DNA from: Planctomycetota bacterium
GTDB taxonomy: Bacteria; Planctomycetota; Phycisphaerae; Phycisphaerales; UBA1924
Assembly: GCA_003696725.1 (NCBI GenBank)
Contig: RFGI01000072.1
Coordinates: 1-44,762 of the forward strand
Direction: 5' to 3'
DNA: 44,762 nt
The notes beneath the pieces were generated by a model. The model saw only the letters and a list, made by a program, of their open reading frames with translations. It ran no database searches and had not been told where the DNA came from. Shown in pieces: positions 43,565 through 44,762 of this stretch (the first letter of the stretch is position 1; every line of letters begins with the position of its first letter). Position numbers and translations under genes: made by a program.

Positions 43565-44762
43565 TCACTCCGCGTCGCGCTGGGGCCCGCGGCCGGCGGG
43601 CTCGGCCTGCATGTACAGCGGCAGGTAGCGGTAATAGACCTCCAGGCTCAGCGTGCACAGGGCCGTCTGGTACACCCGGCCCGCGATGCGCGACCAGCGG
43701 TCAGCCGGGTCCCACGAGCCCGCGGCGAGCCCGTCGCCGCGCTGCTGCGCTAAGAGTTCGCGGGTCAGCGCCTCGTTCCACTGCGCCCACGGCTCGCCCT
43801 GGTGCTGGAACAGCGCCAGCGTGCCGTAGTACCACAGGTAGGTGTTCGCGTCGCGCTCCCAGTCCGGGGGTTCGGCGACGACGAACGACGCGGACTGGAC
43901 CATCCGCGCCTCGTCGCGCCCCCGGCCGAGCAGCTGCTGCACGAACATGCCCTCGGCCGTCATCGAGCGCGTCGGCGGCATCCCCGGCTGGTACGCGTAG
44001 AGCCCCGCGGCCCGCGGGCGGCTGACACGCTCCAGCCAGGCCCGAGACTGGGCGAATGACTCCTCCGGCACGCGCAGGCCCACGCGCCGGGCGCTCGCCA
44101 GGGCCATCACCTGCCAGCCGAGCACGGACGTGTCGCCGGCCATCCCCGGCTCGTAGCGCCACCCGCCGGCGTCGGCGTTGTGCGCCCGGGTGATGAAGTC
44201 GATCGCCCGCTGCGCCGGCTCGCGCAGCAGCGGGTCGCCCGTCATCCCGAACGCCTCGCACAGCGCGATCGCCGCGATCCCCTGCGAGTACATGGTCTCG
44301 CCGGAGCGGATGTCGCCGGCCTCGTCGAGATTCGCCAGCAGGAAGTCGAGCGCCCGCCGGACGACCATGCGGTGCTCGGAGTCCTTGGTGTGGGTGTAGT
44401 CGGCGCCGAGGTAGCACAGCGCCGCGAGCCCGGTCAGCGCGACGTCCACGTCGGCGCGGGCCCGGCCCCCGCACTGCCCGCACCCGTCGTCGAAGTCGCG
44501 CCCGGACCACCGGCCGTCGGGCGACTGGTGCCGGGCCAGCCAGTCCAGGGCCAGGGCGACGGCCCGCTCGGTCTCGTCGCTGCCGCCCAGGCGCTCGACG
44601 AGCTCCCGCCGCTGCTCGGGGTCGCGCTGCGGGTAGACGGTCTCGGGCGGGGCCGTCTCGGTGGGGACGGCCAGCGCCAGCGCGGGCGCCAGCGGCGCAG
44701 GCGCTTCGGCGAGATCGAGCGCCGGCGCCGGCGCGACGGCGGGCGTCGCGTCGGGCGCGTCC
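43565..44762 (-). CDS. Terpene cyclase/prenyltransferase-like repeat protein (partial)
   Basis: The open frame runs from the stop at 43565 off the right edge; I find no stop in-frame up to 44762, so at least 399 residues are present and the N-terminus is missing. The ORF-track start at 44449 is an internal GTG. The protein has squalene-cyclase-type alpha-barrel repeats (ALDWLARHQSPDGRWS, ALDFLLANLDEAGDI, AIDFITRAHNADAGGW, LARELLAQQ-like). Ahead of them is an Ala/Pro linker and a CGQC motif. No catalytic DxDD is visible in this part, so it may be one of the non-cyclase planctomycete repeat proteins, perhaps surface located. It ends YYRYLPLYMQAEPAG. Confidence 0.75.
   Translation of the reverse strand, partial: DAPDATPAVAPAPALDLAEAPAPLAPALALAVPTETAPPETVYPQRDPEQRRELVERLGGSDETERAVALALDWLARHQSPDGRWSGRDFDDGCGQCGGRARADVDVALTGLAALCYLGADYTHTKDSEHRMVVRRALDFLLANLDEAGDIRSGETMYSQGIAAIALCEAFGMTGDPLLREPAQRAIDFITRAHNADAGGWRYEPGMAGDTSVLGWQVMALASARRVGLRVPEESFAQSRAWLERVSRPRAAGLYAYQPGMPPTRSMTAEGMFVQQLLGRGRDEARMVQSASFVVAEPPDWERDANTYLWYYGTLALFQHQGEPWAQWNEALTRELLAQQRGDGLAAGSWDPADRWSRIAGRVYQTALCTLSLEVYYRYLPLYMQAEPAGRGPQRDAE

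Overview
This window looks like ordinary core chromosome from a very GC-rich bacterium (about 70% GC by eye). The best guess for the organism is a Planctomycetota member of the Phycisphaerae type. That guess is inference. It rests on a secreted protein ending in a VPAPG / transmembrane / RRRR sorting tail, a squalene-cyclase-type repeat protein, a freestanding LigD phosphoesterase-like protein, HEAT-repeat and AsmA-like proteins, and the mix of housekeeping genes. I see no rRNA, tRNA, CRISPR array, insertion sequence, prophage or toxin-antitoxin pair. About 40 genes are packed on both strands, with no gene-free stretch over 300 bases.

Layout. 1-6.4 kb: YgfZ; a LigD-PE-like protein plus asparagine synthase (minus); a TPR lipoprotein; and an enteric-style chorismate mutase/prephenate dehydrogenase. 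5.4-9.4 kb: a methyl-cycle block made of an ArsR-methyltransferase fusion regulator (SahR-like), adenosylhomocysteinase, a DoxX-like membrane protein and MetF. 9.5-13 kb: a surface-sorted protein, a CDF metal transporter and MnmG. 13-18 kb: a LuxR-type regulator with a structured leader, tryptophan 2,3-dioxygenase, PhoU, IspG, a divergent Fur-family regulator and a PilZ protein. 18-22.2 kb: an apparent minus-strand operon HEAT protein - AsmA-like - shikimate kinase. 22.5-28.2 kb: a conserved-looking unknown, IleS, then sugar isomerase-like - Cmk - PlsC (minus, overlapping). 28.3-32 kb: GcvH and an ABC ATPase/FtsX-like permease pair. 32-40 kb: a Cu/Zn efflux permease, UvrB, a YcgR/PilZ-like protein, a half-size EamA protein and UvrA. 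40-44.8 kb: DacB-type carboxypeptidase, a tRNA-binding-domain protein, BioB, YjbQ and a truncated terpene-cyclase-like repeat protein.

How they work together. The clearest functional unit is sahR-ahcY-doxX-metF. It removes S-adenosylhomocysteine and supplies methyl-tetrahydrofolate, apparently under a SAH/SAM-sensing repressor whose palindrome sits on its own promoter. UvrA and UvrB give nucleotide excision repair. Cmk/PlsC and the HEAT/AsmA/AroK strings look like simple transcription units.

I did not find a convincing new multi-gene system. The most interesting non-coding signals are: (i) TAnnnT boxes ending 6-10 nt before the start codons of six genes, which suggests leaderless mRNAs; (ii) GC-rich inverted repeats around several of these boxes; (iii) two copies of one short palindromic repeat, each at a convergent gene junction; and (iv) a 30-nt stem-loop in the luxR-type leader.
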